From assembly GCA_002163975.1 (NCBI GenBank), contig CP019636.1:3297001-3361000 (forward strand): 64,000 nt of DNA, written 5' to 3'. Below the pieces are notes generated by a model. The model had not been told where the DNA came from, did no database searches, and saw nothing but the letters and a program-made list of their open reading frames with translations. The first letter of the stretch is position 1, and the number at the start of each line of letters is the position of its first letter. Made by a program: the position numbers and the translations under genes. The stretch is from Nostocales cyanobacterium HT-58-2. Its GTDB lineage: Bacteria; Cyanobacteriota; Cyanobacteriia; Cyanobacteriales; Nostocaceae. This document shows, piece after piece, positions 18,753-28,604 of the stretch.

Positions 18753-19841
18753 TTAAAGAGCCTCTGGTGGAGCAATATCAGGTCCAACAGTAAGATTAGC
18801 ACTACTAGATAGTCCCGGTTTAGAAGTTGGTTTTGTTTCCTGCAATGAGTGGGTGAATGATGACGAAGGAGGAGTTGCTGCATCTGTATTGATCAATCTG
18901 TCTGCATTTGCTTGCTGGGACGCCATGACTGACAGTCCTCCCACTGATCCAGCAACAAGGGCTGCATAGCCTATGTACAAATGCACAGGACGTATTGCGA
19001 TTCCAAATCCAAATTGGCTTTTATATTGATACCAAGTAGGTAAAATTGCTTTTACTGGTTCTGGCGTAGGCAAGGAAGCTGCTAAATTTGTGCCATTTAA
19101 TCCTAGGGCATTAGCCATGACACGAATAAAACCACGAACATAAACTTCTTCTGGTAATAATTGCCAATCACCGTTCTCCACTGCTTCCATGTGATGCAGT
19201 GGTACGTGAGTGTAAACATGAAGTTGAGTCAGAGATAGACCCTGGGACTCACGCGCTTGCCTCAGTTGTTGACCAATTTGACGCAGAGTTTCTATGCGCT
19301 GTTCGGCTGCCATTTGTTTGGCTAGTTCAGCTTCTTTCCGTTTTTTACCAGGATTAAGCCATCCAATTGATGGTCCCGTTTTGGGACGGTCTTTTTTTGT
19401 TTTTACGGAATCATGAGTTGTATGGTTTTCTACCTGAGATTCGGATGGTAAATCAGCCTTACTATCAGTCTCAATAGTCGTTTCTGGGTTGACTTGAACA
19501 GTTGTTACGCTTTCTGATAAAGCATGAGTGGAATTTGATTGTTCAACAAGTGATGCTTCAGTTATTTCTTGGTGTTTATTTTCTTCAAGTTTTTGATACT
19601 GTTGCACAAATTGTCGAAATGCCAAACCAATCGCTTCTCTACCTACTGCTTTAAACAGAACATTGGCTTGTTCTGTTGAAGAACCTATCAACTTTTGTAA
19701 CATCGCCACAGCACGGCGATAAACTTTACTTTGATGCAGTTCAGATTCTATTTCTCCTAAGAGTGTTCGTAACTCATCTTGAGAAATTTCAATAGTTGGA
19801 TTGCCGAGAATTTTTAACAAATACACAGGTGTAGTAGACAT
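18753..19841 (-). CDS. RodZ-like membrane protein with helix-turn-helix domain
   Basis: 362 aa from the ATG at 19841, which has GAGG about 10 bases upstream. The N-terminal about 85 residues form a helical domain (RTLLGEIESEL, RRAVAMLQKLIG). A charged low-complexity linker follows. The HTH_25/RodZ-type domain (LRQARESQGLSLTQL, ending VRGFIRVMANALGL) is at about residues 190-265. One membrane helix follows (LYIGYAALVAGSVGGLSVM), then a short tail. RodZ proteins link the MreB cytoskeleton to the envelope; whether this paralogue does so is unknown. The plus-strand gene at 21432 encodes a related HTH protein. Confidence 0.75.
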   Translation of the reverse strand: MSTTPVYLLKILGNPTIEISQDELRTLLGEIESELHQSKVYRRAVAMLQKLIGSSTEQANVLFKAVGREAIGLAFRQFVQQYQKLEENKHQEITEASLVEQSNSTHALSESVTTVQVNPETTIETDSKADLPSESQVENHTTHDSVKTKKDRPKTGPSIGWLNPGKKRKEAELAKQMAAEQRIETLRQIGQQLRQARESQGLSLTQLHVYTHVPLHHMEAVENGDWQLLPEEVYVRGFIRVMANALGLNGTNLAASLPTPEPVKAILPTWYQYKSQFGFGIAIRPVHLYIGYAALVAGSVGGLSVMASQQANADRLINTDAATPPSSSFTHSLQETKPTSKPGLSSSANLTVGPDIAPPEAL

Positions 19842-20371
19842 CGTAGGGAGCCTCATGCAGCAATTAAGCCTAGGGAAGTTATACCTGTGTAATCTCTTCT
19901 ATAGTTTGCTGACTTTTCCGGATTGTTACGTAGTTATTTTTTCTGGTTTTAGGAAAAATATCATAACATTTATTTAACTACATAATGTTGTTTTTATCTA
20001 GAAGTCTATAGACCTCAAAAAGGACATTTTTGATAACTCAGTATTGGCATAACAGTATAACCTCATTGAAAAAAAATAGAGGTCATGTTAGCTTTTTTAC
20101 AAATCATATTTGTATAAAAAGCACTTTAATTTTTATGAGATTTACTAACTTTAATTGTTAACTATTAACTACTGCTAGTATCTACCAACCATAAGCTATT
20201 CCATAACAAAGACCTTTCTCAGTACTGAGCAAGGAATGCTGAGTAGAATGAAACATAAACAGTTAGTGTGTAAGTTTGAACTCACAAACGCCACTTGCTA
20301 CAACGGAAGAAACCCCTCCGTAGCAAATTTTTCAAGACGAATTGTAAATTGTGAAATAAGCGAGTGGCTCC
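19842..20371. other. Intergenic region, no gene seen
   Basis: About 530 bp of AT-rich DNA between two minus-strand genes. A short plus-strand frame at 20236-20511 overlaps the end of the hydrolase gene and shows no protein-like features, so I do not call it. Confidence 0.5.
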
Positions 20372-21247
20372 TCAGCGCATTTGACACAAAAACTGCACTG
20401 CTTGCCAATATACAGAAGGCGCGACTTCTGTCACATTGTTATGTGCTGCACCAGGAACAAGAACCAATTTTTTCGGTTCAGGAGCAGCAGCATACAAGTC
20501 TTGGCTCATAAAAGCCGGAACTATGACATCAGCAGTACCGTGAATAAATAACACTGGTATTTTTAAATTTGGCACCTTCCTGATTGAATCAAAGTGCTGT
20601 GTCAGGATCTTATTGACCGGAAACATCCAAAAATTGTTCCTGTAAGCGATGACTTTTTCAATTGAGGTAAAAGAGCATTCCACAATTAATCCAGCAGCGT
20701 TTGGGTGTTTGACTGCCAAATCAATAGCTATGGCACCCCCCAGGGAATGTCCGTAAATGAAAATTTGGCTGGGGGGAATCTGTCGCTGGTCTATTAAGTA
20801 ATTCCACGCTGTCGCTGCATCTAGATAAACCCGCGACTCATTGGGAAAGCGACCCTCACTACGACCGTAACCCCGATAATCAATCAGTAACACCGAAAAC
20901 CCCATCTGATGAAACCGATGTGCGTGGGCGACATTTGCGCCAATATTAATAGCATTGCCGTGCAAATACAGCACAACTTTAGCATTTGGCTGGCTAGCTT
21001 TTATCCACCAACCATGGATGCGTTCTACCTTGCCTGATTTAGATGGTACTCTCAACCAAACATCTTCGTAACTTAAATGAAAAAACTCTGGCGTTGTTTC
21101 AATAACCCGAGAGGGAAAAAAGATAAACCGTGATTGTTGGAAAAAAAGAAATATACATATACCAAAATAGAGTATTACTACAACGACTCCTAACAAAACT
21201 AATAATGTGAACAGCAATTGCACTGGATATTGCAGCTTGTTTGCCAT
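20372..21247 (-). CDS. Alpha/beta hydrolase with N-terminal membrane anchor
   Basis: 291 aa. One N-terminal hydrophobic helix (LLFTLLVLLGVVVVILYFGI) precedes an alpha/beta hydrolase domain. The oxyanion segment is YLHGNA, the nucleophile elbow is GHSLGG (Ser at about 165), the acid lies in HGTADVIVP, and the catalytic His in PGAAHNNVTE. It resembles the BEM46/ABHD13-type membrane-associated hydrolases common in cyanobacteria. The substrate is unknown. Confidence 0.88.
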   Translation of the reverse strand: MANKLQYPVQLLFTLLVLLGVVVVILYFGICIFLFFQQSRFIFFPSRVIETTPEFFHLSYEDVWLRVPSKSGKVERIHGWWIKASQPNAKVVLYLHGNAINIGANVAHAHRFHQMGFSVLLIDYRGYGRSEGRFPNESRVYLDAATAWNYLIDQRQIPPSQIFIYGHSLGGAIAIDLAVKHPNAAGLIVECSFTSIEKVIAYRNNFWMFPVNKILTQHFDSIRKVPNLKIPVLFIHGTADVIVPAFMSQDLYAAAPEPKKLVLVPGAAHNNVTEVAPSVYWQAVQFLCQMR

Positions 21248-21431
21248 CGTGTTAAGTATTTATAAATACAATATTATTAGCCTACCAAAGCAGCTTTATC
21301 TTAAATAGAATTATGAATGCGTTATTAAAAATGATAGAAAACAATTTTAGTAAATAAGTAAAATTTAGTACATCACTTTAAGTAGTTTTTTATTCAATAA
21401 TTAAACATTAGCAACAAAAGAGGAGAAGACG

Positions 21432-22469
21432 GTGAAGCTGTTAAATAAGGCTCAAGAAGAGCAACTGATGGAAATAGTTGCGCATCTACGGCAAGTACGA
21501 GAGGAAAAATCGATACGTCTAGAAGAAGTAGCTGCTTACACACGTATTCGATTGGCTTTTTTACACGCTTTAGAAGAAGGGCGATTTGAAGAATTGCCAG
21601 AGCCTGTTTATGTTCAAGGATTCATCCGCCATTACGGAGATGCTATGGGACTAGATGGTTCTGCTTTGGCACAAACTGTTGGAAATATTTGTTTAACTCC
21701 TCCAGAACCCAATAATGATAATCAGGAGTTAGAGAAAAAGCCAAGTGTATATATACCTCTGGTTGTCCCTTACGTCCTGTTACTAGCTGCCGCTTCCTTC
21801 GGACTATTTTATATTCTTAATCCACAACGCTCAGTTGACTCTTCTAGTCAAAGGAAATCCTCACCGATCGCCTCCAAACAAAAAGCAGCACCTGTTCCCA
21901 AGACTTCATCGTCAGCATCCGCTACAGCAACAGGCGGATCGCCTGCGATACCGACATCACCAGCAACATCGCCAGCATTAACTCAACAGCAGTCGAACGC
22001 TAGTCCCTTGAATGGAGGGAATATTGACACCCAGGTGACTCCCCAAATTAGGAAACCCTCCAGCGTTGCTTCCCCAAACCCAACAGCATCCCTCTCACCA
22101 GAAGCGACTTCACTTCTAGCAGTACCGACTCCTCCTGAAACTTTATCGCCAGCAGTCACCCCAACTCTAACCCCATCTCCTACAGCAGAGACGACTCCTG
22201 TTGAAGTGACTCTTGAACTTCAAGACAAATCATGGCTGCGAGTCAAGGTGGATGGCAAAACTGAATTTGAAGGGGAGTTAAACAAGGGAGAAAAGAAAAC
22301 TTGGATAGCAAAAAAAGAGTTGACTATCCGTTCTGGGAATGCTGGTGCAGTATTGGTGTCTGCTAATAAGAAGCACGCAACACCATTAGGAAGCATGGGT
22401 AGTGTAAAGCAAATTACATTTACCCCAGAAACAGTGAACAACACACCAGAAACGGTTAATAGTCAGTAA
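21432..22469 (+). CDS. RodZ-like helix-turn-helix protein with DUF4115 domain
   Basis: 345 aa, GTG start at 21432 with an AGGAG element just upstream. An N-terminal HTH_25 domain (LRQVREEKSIRLEEVAAYTR, ending VQGFIRHYGDAMGL) is followed by a membrane helix (YVLLLAAASFGLFYIL) and a long Ser/Thr/Pro/Ala-rich linker. The C-terminal DUF4115 beta domain starts at about residue 255 (LELQDKSWLRVKVDG). This is the typical RodZ/cytoskeleton-associated layout, with the C-terminal domain in the periplasm. A role in cell shape or division is inferred from the family only. Confidence 0.85.
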   Translation: MKLLNKAQEEQLMEIVAHLRQVREEKSIRLEEVAAYTRIRLAFLHALEEGRFEELPEPVYVQGFIRHYGDAMGLDGSALAQTVGNICLTPPEPNNDNQELEKKPSVYIPLVVPYVLLLAAASFGLFYILNPQRSVDSSSQRKSSPIASKQKAAPVPKTSSSASATATGGSPAIPTSPATSPALTQQQSNASPLNGGNIDTQVTPQIRKPSSVASPNPTASLSPEATSLLAVPTPPETLSPAVTPTLTPSPTAETTPVEVTLELQDKSWLRVKVDGKTEFEGELNKGEKKTWIAKKELTIRSGNAGAVLVSANKKHATPLGSMGSVKQITFTPETVNNTPETVNSQ

Positions 22470-22538
22470 ACATGAAAAGTTAGGAATGAAAAGCTAGCAG
22501 TTGAAAGGAAAACTCATAACTGTGGCTTATAGTTGGGC

Positions 22539-23993
22539 TTATAGTTGTGGCGATCGCTCTTTCCAAGTCGTTGCTTGCTCATAAGCATAAGCAACTTGAA
22601 ACAGTTGGTCTTCTCGCAGCACATTGCCTATAAGCTGCAAACCAATTGGTAACCCATTGCTATCAAAACCGCATGGTACACTCAAACCTGGTAGACCAGC
22701 AAGATTGACAGGAATCGTCATTAAGTCAACTAAGTACATACTTAAAGGGTCAGCGGTTTTTTCCCCTGCTTTAAATGCCGTGGTGGGAGCCGTAGGAGCA
22801 ACTAAAACATCAACTTTTTCAAAAGCTTTTTCAAAGTCCTCTTTAATTAAGGTGCGAACTTTTTGCGCTTTGAGATAATAAGCATCATAATAACCAGCCG
22901 AAAGAGTGTAAGTTCCTATCATAATCCGGCGTTTGACTTCTGCACCAAAACCAGCCGCACGGGTGCGAGCATACATTGATATCAAATTATCTGCGTCAGG
23001 AGCACGGAAGCCATACTTAACGCCATCGTAGCGAGCCAGATTTGCCGATGCTTCTGATGGAGCAATGATATAGTAGCTGGGTAAGCCATAGCGGAACCGA
23101 GGACAAGAGATTTCTTGAATTTCCGCTCCTAACTCTTTTAATTGTGCGATCGCCTTGCGAACAGCTTCTTCAACTTGGGGGTCTAAACCTTGACCAAAGG
23201 TTTCTTTAATGACACCAATTTTGAGCTTTCCTTTGGGAAGTTCTGGTTTTAAGTTGGCGGTGTAGTCGGGAATTTGGACTTTCAGGCTTGTGGAGTCCTT
23301 CGGATCATGACCTGCGATCGCGTTCAATAATATTGCCGCATCTTCCACTGTGCGTGCAAATGGTCCGATTTGGTCTAGAGATGAAGCAAACGCCACCAAA
23401 CCATAGCGAGAAACCAGTCCGTAAGTTGGTTTCATCCCCACAACACCACAGAAAGATGCTGGTTGTCTAATTGAACCACCAGTATCAGAACCCAGAGAGA
23501 CAACACATTCTTCAGCTGCAACCGCCGCAGCTGAACCACCAGAAGAACCTCCAGGAACCCTTGACAAATCCCAAGGATTAGCGGTGAGATTGAAAGCAGA
23601 GTTTTCCGTAGAACCCCCCATTGCAAACTCATCCAAATTGGTTTTCCCTACCATCACCGCACCAGCATCTGCCAGTTTTTGGGTGACAGTTGATTCATAA
23701 GGTGGAACAAAATTTTCTAAAATTCGAGAAGCGCAGGTGGTGGGAATTCCCTTAGTACACATATTATCTTTGATCCCAATGGGAATCCCTGCGAGCAAAC
23801 CGATTTCTTCCCCAGCAGCAATTTTAGCATCCACTTGCTGCGCTTGCTCTAACGCCCGTTCAGTCGTTACGCATAAGAAGCTGTGTAATTTTGGCTCTAA
23901 TGCTTGAATGCGCTCTATTGCTTCTTGAGTAATTTCAACGGCAGAACGTTCTTTCTTAATTAGCTGTGTGTGCAACTCGCGGATGGACGCCAT
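22539..23993 (-). CDS. gatA: Asp-tRNA(Asn)/Glu-tRNA(Gln) amidotransferase subunit A
   Basis: 484 aa, the glutaminase subunit of GatCAB, which converts Glu-tRNA(Gln) to Gln-tRNA(Gln) in bacteria lacking GlnRS. The amidase-signature triad is visible: Lys in IGIKDNMC (about 75), the cis-Ser and nucleophile Ser in the [13 protein letters not shown] segment and the following [11 protein letters not shown]. The C-terminal [17 protein letters not shown] is typical. Length is normal. gatB and gatC are not nearby, as is usual in cyanobacteria. Confidence 0.96.
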   Translation of the reverse strand: MASIRELHTQLIKKERSAVEITQEAIERIQALEPKLHSFLCVTTERALEQAQQVDAKIAAGEEIGLLAGIPIGIKDNMCTKGIPTTCASRILENFVPPYESTVTQKLADAGAVMVGKTNLDEFAMGGSTENSAFNLTANPWDLSRVPGGSSGGSAAAVAAEECVVSLGSDTGGSIRQPASFCGVVGMKPTYGLVSRYGLVAFASSLDQIGPFARTVEDAAILLNAIAGHDPKDSTSLKVQIPDYTANLKPELPKGKLKIGVIKETFGQGLDPQVEEAVRKAIAQLKELGAEIQEISCPRFRYGLPSYYIIAPSEASANLARYDGVKYGFRAPDADNLISMYARTRAAGFGAEVKRRIMIGTYTLSAGYYDAYYLKAQKVRTLIKEDFEKAFEKVDVLVAPTAPTTAFKAGEKTADPLSMYLVDLMTIPVNLAGLPGLSVPCGFDSNGLPIGLQLIGNVLREDQLFQVAYAYEQATTWKERSPQL

Positions 23994-24194
23994 GATTACT
24001 CCCTTTACGACTCAAGTCCTTGATTTTAGTACACTTTGATAATGCCTGCCCAGTGAGTGAAGTCGTGGAGACATTCAACTGACAGGTGCCCTAGACTAAA
24101 GTAATAATTATTCCAGTTAGGTGGACATTGCCTGCTTTTTTACTTGACAATTTTATAAATTAATTCGCTTTAAATTTGTTAGGAACTAAGAAAA

Positions 24195-24302
24195 ATGGTT
24201 AAGATTATTAGCCGCAAAATATTAAGTACGCAAAACGTTTATGACATTGGAGTAGAGCGTGACCATAATTTTGTGATTAAAAATGGCTTGGTCGCTTCCA
24301 AT
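24195..24302 (+). other. Split intein C-fragment (DnaE Int-C)
   Basis: Codons 1-36 of the gene above. The penultimate and last residues are Ser-Asn, and the first extein residue is Cys, as needed for protein trans-splicing. The block-F-like motif VYDIGVERDHNF is intact. Confidence 0.95.
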
Positions 24303-25550
24303 TGTTTCAATAAATCCCATTCCACAGCATATGGCTATGTAACATATCAAACAGCGTACTTAAAAGCGAACTATAGATTAGAATACATGGCGGCGTTATT
24401 AACGGCTAATAGCGACGACACAGACAAGGTGCAGAAATATATTTCCGCCTGTATGAGTATGGATATTCAGATAGAGCCGCCAGATATCAATCGCTCTGGT
24501 GTGGATTTTACACCGTCCAGTGACAAGATCTTGTTCGGATTGTCTGCAGTTCGCAACGTGGGACAGAACGCCATAGCCTCTGTTTTGGAAGCGAGAAAGG
24601 AAGGAGGGGAGTTTAAATCCCTAGCCGATTTTTGCGATCGCGTAGATTTGCGTGCTGTCAATCGTCGTACGTTGGAAGCACTCATTTCCTGTGGAGCCTT
24701 TGACAAAATCAATTCCAATCGTAACCAATTACTGAAAGATGCGGAACTGGTATACGATTGGGCACAATCTCGTGCTAGAGATAGAGCGACTGGACAGGGA
24801 AATCTCTTTGATTTGATAGGTGGAGGATTTGCGACTGCTACTAATAATAATAATAACCTAAATATTTTTGAAACAGCGCCCAAAGCTCAGAGCGTTTTAG
24901 ATTTTCCGCCACAGAAAAAGCTACAAATGGAAAAGGAACTTTTGGGATTTTATGTCTCAGACCATCCTCTAAAAGCTATTCGTCAATCAGCGCGTGTTTT
25001 AGCTCCGATTAACCTTTCACAGCTTGGCGAACAAAGAGAAGAAGCCATTATTTGTGCGGTTGTCATGCTCAATGGCATTAAAAAAGTCATGACAAAAAAA
25101 GGTGATCAAATGGCGATTTTGCAAATAGAAGATTTAACTGCACAATTAGAAGCTGTGGTATTTCCTAAAGTTTATGTGCGGATAAATTCAGTACTCGAAG
25201 TTGATTTGAGGGTCATTATTTGGGGAAAAGTAGACCGACGCGAAGATCAGCCTCAATTGATTGTTGACGATGTAGAACCAGTGGAAACAGTACAGATGGT
25301 GATGGTAGAACTCAATACCCAGCAAGCGGCTACCATTGATGAACAGCATCGTCTCAGAACAATTTTGCAAGAATACGCAGGAGAGAGAGAAAAAGCAAAA
25401 ATCCCAGTGATTGGGATTGTCAAAGCTGGAACTGTCCGTCAACTTGTCCGTTTTGGGCGACAATTTTGGGTACAAGATTCTAGAACAGCTGTTCAGGCTC
25501 TTCAAAACGCCAGCTTTTCTGCTTATGTACAACAGCTGACTAGTGTTTAA
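24195..25550 (+). CDS. dnaE: DNA polymerase III alpha subunit, C-terminal half with split intein C-fragment
   Basis: 451 aa. The first 36 residues are the C-terminal fragment of the naturally split DnaE intein (IGVERDHNF, ending in the splice junction ASN). The +1 residue of the C-extein is Cys37 (CFNKSHSTAYGYVTYQ). The N-terminal half with its own intein piece must be encoded elsewhere; the two proteins assemble and trans-splice into full-length DnaE. The extein carries the C-terminal polymerase/helix-hairpin-helix part and an OB-fold nucleic-acid-binding domain (about 275-365). This architecture is specific to cyanobacteria. Confidence 0.97.
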   Translation: MVKIISRKILSTQNVYDIGVERDHNFVIKNGLVASNCFNKSHSTAYGYVTYQTAYLKANYRLEYMAALLTANSDDTDKVQKYISACMSMDIQIEPPDINRSGVDFTPSSDKILFGLSAVRNVGQNAIASVLEARKEGGEFKSLADFCDRVDLRAVNRRTLEALISCGAFDKINSNRNQLLKDAELVYDWAQSRARDRATGQGNLFDLIGGGFATATNNNNNLNIFETAPKAQSVLDFPPQKKLQMEKELLGFYVSDHPLKAIRQSARVLAPINLSQLGEQREEAIICAVVMLNGIKKVMTKKGDQMAILQIEDLTAQLEAVVFPKVYVRINSVLEVDLRVIIWGKVDRREDQPQLIVDDVEPVETVQMVMVELNTQQAATIDEQHRLRTILQEYAGEREKAKIPVIGIVKAGTVRQLVRFGRQFWVQDSRTAVQALQNASFSAYVQQLTSV

Positions 25551-25737
25551 CTCTTAATTAAAAACAAATCACTTTCAGAACGCTTTTGTCTTCGTGTCCT
25601 CAGTAAATCACCGTACCTAACCCTTGACTAAATCATTTTTCTAGTTACTTCTGCGGATGATATCTTGCTTGTATACATGGTATTTTTTTATGCCATGAAG
25701 GTCTGGGTAACAACAAGGGGGAAGGAGCAAAAACTGC

Positions 25738-26277
25738 ATGACCGCGGATGAGGTGAATAACTTTGTTATATATTGCAAAAAAATTCAACCGCAATCTCAA
25801 CAAGAGATTAAAAGATTTTTTGAGGGTGTTATCACTTTTCCTTATAACAAGGAGCTTTTATTGCAGGCTTATTTATTTTTAAATATCAAACATATATTTC
25901 CTGTATGCTATGAATTATTATTATTTGAAAAATCCCCAATTGCTGATTACACAGATTTAGGAAAGTGTGATTTTGTTTATCTCACTTCGTTAGGAAAAAT
26001 ATTTATAATAGAAACTAAATTCATTGATACAGAGGCAACAGGCGCCACTGAAAGAAAAAGAAGAAATAAGCATAGAAATAAAGTCTTTGAGCAAGTTATA
26101 ACTCTAAAAAGCAGATTTAGCGAGTATTGGAATATCAAGTTAGAGCAATTGGAGTGCGCTGTTTTTACAACAGATTCAGAAGTTGCTTGGCGAGGACATG
26201 GGGCAAATGTTGTCACGAAATCAGTTCCTATAGATAAGCTTGAATATTGGAGAATGAATTATAAAAGATTAATTTAA
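25738..26277 (+). CDS. Small protein with PD-(D/E)xK nuclease-like core, unknown function
   Basis: 179 aa. A helical N-terminus is followed by CDFVYLTSLGKIFIIETKFI, which fits the D...ExK core of the restriction-endonuclease-like fold, and later FEQVITLKSRF and ECAVFTTDS. No partner methylase or helicase is adjacent. The codon usage is AT-rich compared with its neighbours, which may mean acquisition by transfer. The nuclease assignment rests on this one motif. Confidence 0.6.
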   Translation: MTADEVNNFVIYCKKIQPQSQQEIKRFFEGVITFPYNKELLLQAYLFLNIKHIFPVCYELLLFEKSPIADYTDLGKCDFVYLTSLGKIFIIETKFIDTEATGATERKRRNKHRNKVFEQVITLKSRFSEYWNIKLEQLECAVFTTDSEVAWRGHGANVVTKSVPIDKLEYWRMNYKRLI

Positions 26278-26495
26278 TATGTCGGCGAGTCTGGGTTGAA
26301 TAACGAGTTGGGCATCGACGTAACATTTAAACGCTTGGCCATGCGGACTACAGGCAGTGCTAGACCATTGGGTAAAGGAAGCTCATATCGCTCTATCACA
26401 TGATAAGCGGCTTGCAGTGTGCATGCAGATATTGGGATTAACCTTTCGAGCACTGCAATATCTTGAGGAAGTGCCAAGCGAAGTGTGATTGTCAT
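26274..26495 (-). pseudogene. GNAT acetyltransferase with internal deletion
   Basis: From the ATG at 26495 the protein begins MTITLRLALPQDIAVLERLI, a typical GNAT N-terminus. It then jumps after about 30 residues to HVIERYELPLPNGLALPVVR, which looks like the C-terminal end of the same kind of protein. The acetyl-CoA-binding centre is missing, leaving 73 residues where about 160 are expected. I read this as an internal in-frame deletion and a dead gene. The stop overlaps the end of the convergent gene at 26277. Confidence 0.6.
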
Positions 26496-26727
26496 CGTGG
26501 ACTCTAAATATTGACAGATGATAAACAAATCTTAAGGTCGCAACATCCAACTAAAACCCACGGTTTGGGTTGCAACGGTTATGCTGGTTAAAGTAGCGGC
26601 TAATACTTCTTCTGGTGTTAGCATTCTTGCACGCGAAATTTCCCACGGGTTGCTCTCTCCTAAAATATGCGAGGATGCAATACCAAGGACGATAAGCGCA
26701 CAAAAGAGGTTAAAAGAAGGTGTTGAA

Positions 26728-27066
26728 GTGAAGACACTTTTGCTTATTATCATTGGTTTCTTACCGTCCCTATTCTCTCTATGGTTGATGCGTAAAACCC
26801 AGGGTAGAACTCGTTCGCAGTTGAGACGAGCAGCGATGACTTCTCCTGTAGGGCGAATACGGCAAAACACCACATCAGATTCCAGCGATCGCTATTATCT
26901 CGAAGGAGTCGGTTACCTTGTTGGTGATATCAGCTGCCAATTTAATGCCCGTTCTGGCTACCTGCGCTGTGCTGTTAATCCCAGCGGACCATGTGAAGGG
27001 TGCCGTTATTATGAAGCAAGGGAAACTGTTTGTAGTGAAAATAGTTCTTCCGACTTCATGAGTTAG
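26728..27066 (+). CDS. DUF6464 family protein
   Basis: 112 aa from the GTG at 26728, with an AGAAGG element nearby. One N-terminal membrane helix (LLLIIIGFLPSLFSLWLM) is followed by a basic stretch. The conserved cysteine-containing core reads YYLEGVGYLVGDISC, then RCAVNPSGPCEGCRYYE. The four cysteines could bind a metal. The frame stays open upstream to 26581, but that part lacks family character, so I use the GTG. The family is cyanobacterial and of unknown function. Confidence 0.7.
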   Translation: MKTLLLIIIGFLPSLFSLWLMRKTQGRTRSQLRRAAMTSPVGRIRQNTTSDSSDRYYLEGVGYLVGDISCQFNARSGYLRCAVNPSGPCEGCRYYEARETVCSENSSSDFMS

Positions 27067-27682
27067 TTGTGGATATGGTTAGTTTAATCATGAACTATGA
27101 AATGATAGTTCTCTTAAATGATTCGTGAAAATTTTCATTTAGGCTGTAACCCTTTGGGAAATTCAAAATTCAGAATTTAAATTGAAGCATGAGTTCACAA
27201 ATAAAATAAAACTTTTGTTTGTAGTCGTATTGCTAAACAATGTAGGGCTGTAATATGCATATTTTGAAATCATAATCTTGGAAAATATAGGGTTAATTGA
27301 GAATATACACTTTCACATTTATCATCGTGTTTTGAACATTGTGATATTGTCACTTTTAAAAAACACCCATTCTGCTGATAATTTCAATGTATCGATGTAG
27401 GGGCATTGCATACTATGCTCCAATCTATAGTATATGCAGATGAAAAGCGCTACATATCACATTTCATGAGACAATTGACTCTACTATATGGAGTATTATT
27501 CTTACTTTTTTAACATCACAATTTTAGCTATAAGCATTCATAAAATTGCACTACTGATTTGACCCAGCGTTTTGATTCTATGCCAAAAGTATAGGATTAG
27601 TGCATCTCTACTTATAGAAAGAGGAAAACCTTACCTTTGAATTCTTAGGATGAAACCAAACGTAAGTGATCGGAGTAAATCT
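27067..27682. other. Intergenic region, no gene seen
   Basis: About 615 bp, AT-rich, with no supported coding region. AGGAAAACC around 27621 and GGAG at 27672 lie close to the chaB start. I see no RNA gene. Confidence 0.5.
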
Positions 27683-27937
27683 ATGGCTGTTAGCAACATA
27701 GAAGAATTATCTCAGGAACTAAAAGATCAACTGCAAGACCTTCCTCAAGAAGGGAAGCAGATTTTTGTTGCAGCATTCAATGCAGCTCAAAGCGACGGTA
27801 TTAGTGAAGAGGGTGCTCGCCAAGTTGCTTGGAACAGCGTTAGAAACCAGTACGAGCAAGGTTCAGATGGTAAATGGCATGCTAAGGGTGAAGTGACTGC
27901 TCAACACCATAAGGCTATCACCACAGGCGGCAACTAA
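27683..27937 (+). CDS. chaB: ChaB family protein
   Basis: 84 aa from the ATG at 27683, with GGAG about 8 bases upstream; the frame is open to 27650. The ChaB fold is seen in LKDQLQDLPQEGKQIFVAAF, the segment GISEEGARQVAWNSVRNQYE, and the end DGKWHAKGEV. ChaB was named as a cation-transport regulator in E. coli, but its molecular role is not settled. It is followed by a terminator and is the last intact host gene before the integrated element. Confidence 0.85.
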   Translation: MAVSNIEELSQELKDQLQDLPQEGKQIFVAAFNAAQSDGISEEGARQVAWNSVRNQYEQGSDGKWHAKGEVTAQHHKAITTGGN

Positions 27938-27963
27938 TTTCTTTATATCTAAATGTTAGATTC

Positions 27964-28004
27964 AAGGCGGTTTGTCTTTATCACAAGCCGCCTTTTGCTT
28001 TTTT
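27964..28004 (+). terminator. Intrinsic terminator of chaB
   Basis: AAGGCGG pairs with CCGCCTT, and TTTGT with ACAAG inside it, followed by T-rich DNA (27990-28004). It begins 27 bp after the chaB stop codon. Confidence 0.85.
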
Positions 28005-28036
28005 AACTTGTTAAAAAATAGTTGCTTCCCTTCGGT

Positions 28037-28201
28037 ATGAAATTATTTATAAGTGAAACCAAATATTGGAACCAGGGGATTGGTATAAATCTGATTGTAT
28101 TGGCTGTCAACTATCTTTTTGAACAACTACAAGCTGAAAAAGTTGTCATAGATCCACAGGTGTGGAACACTCGTGCTGTTCAATCTCAACACACAAAGTA
28201 G
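28037..28201 (+). pseudogene. Left part of a split GNAT acetyltransferase gene (attL side)
   Basis: A 54-aa frame starting MKLFISETKYWNQGIGINLI. YWNQGIG matches the acetyl-CoA-binding motif A, and EKVVIDPQVWNTRA matches the following part of AAC(6')/RimL-type acetyltransferases. The codons after Ala47 come from the element and reach a stop at 28199. The natural continuation (ISCYEKCAF) is found at 51435. An in-frame stop at 28019 shows that the usual first about 100 residues are absent, so the host gene was probably already a fragment when the element inserted. Confidence 0.75.
28100..28177 (+). repeat. attL: 78-bp direct repeat
   Basis: Identical at every base to 51357-51434; the first mismatches are at 28099/51356 and 28178/51435. 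It lies inside the GNAT frame and codes for its motif-A region. At 78 bp it is long for a tyrosine recombinase core; the true crossover must lie within it. Confidence 0.93.
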
Positions 28202-28263
28202 TCGCAGCTTAAAGGGTTCGGCGGGCTATTGGTAAGTAACAGTAGCTTAGTCGGTATTTTAGG

Positions 28264-28527
28264 TCAATTTTGGGTTAATTCTTTTAGTTTTTCGAGCATT
28301 TCTTTTGCCCTCTGGTAGCGCGGGCTTGTGGTGTTGCAGTCATCCTCCCAGTCGAGAATTAGGTTCTGCACTCCCTCGTAAACTTTGATGAGCTTCTCGG
28401 CGTCTAAGTGCTCTGGTATGCGGACGGCTTTTGTTTTGAAAGTGCCATACTTTTTCTCACGTCCTCCCATCCCCTTCCTGGATACGCTATAACGCCCCTG
28501 CTTTTGCTCGGTGGTATGATTCGTCAT
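28264..28527 (-). CDS. Small basic protein of the element, unknown
   Basis: 87 aa, with an AGGTGA element just before the ATG. The N-terminus is basic and polar (KQGRYSVSRKGMGGREKKYG), followed by VRIPEHL, which suggests an RHH-like or DNA-associated start, and a helical C-terminus. It lies downstream of the FtsK-like ATPase gene and is the last gene before attL. No known family recognised. Confidence 0.65.
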   Translation of the reverse strand: MTNHTTEQKQGRYSVSRKGMGGREKKYGTFKTKAVRIPEHLDAEKLIKVYEGVQNLILDWEDDCNTTSPRYQRAKEMLEKLKELTQN

Positions 28528-28604
28528 TCACCTCATCCCTGGCTCAGTTTCGTACAAAACTCAAAGTACTCCATTTCCGCCCGGTTTTCAATAGGAATAA
28601 ATAC

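Noticed and set aside
26532..26873. 113-codon minus-strand frame opposite the DUF6464 gene
   Set aside because: The plus-strand frame has the conserved DUF6464 core; the minus frame has no recognisable features.
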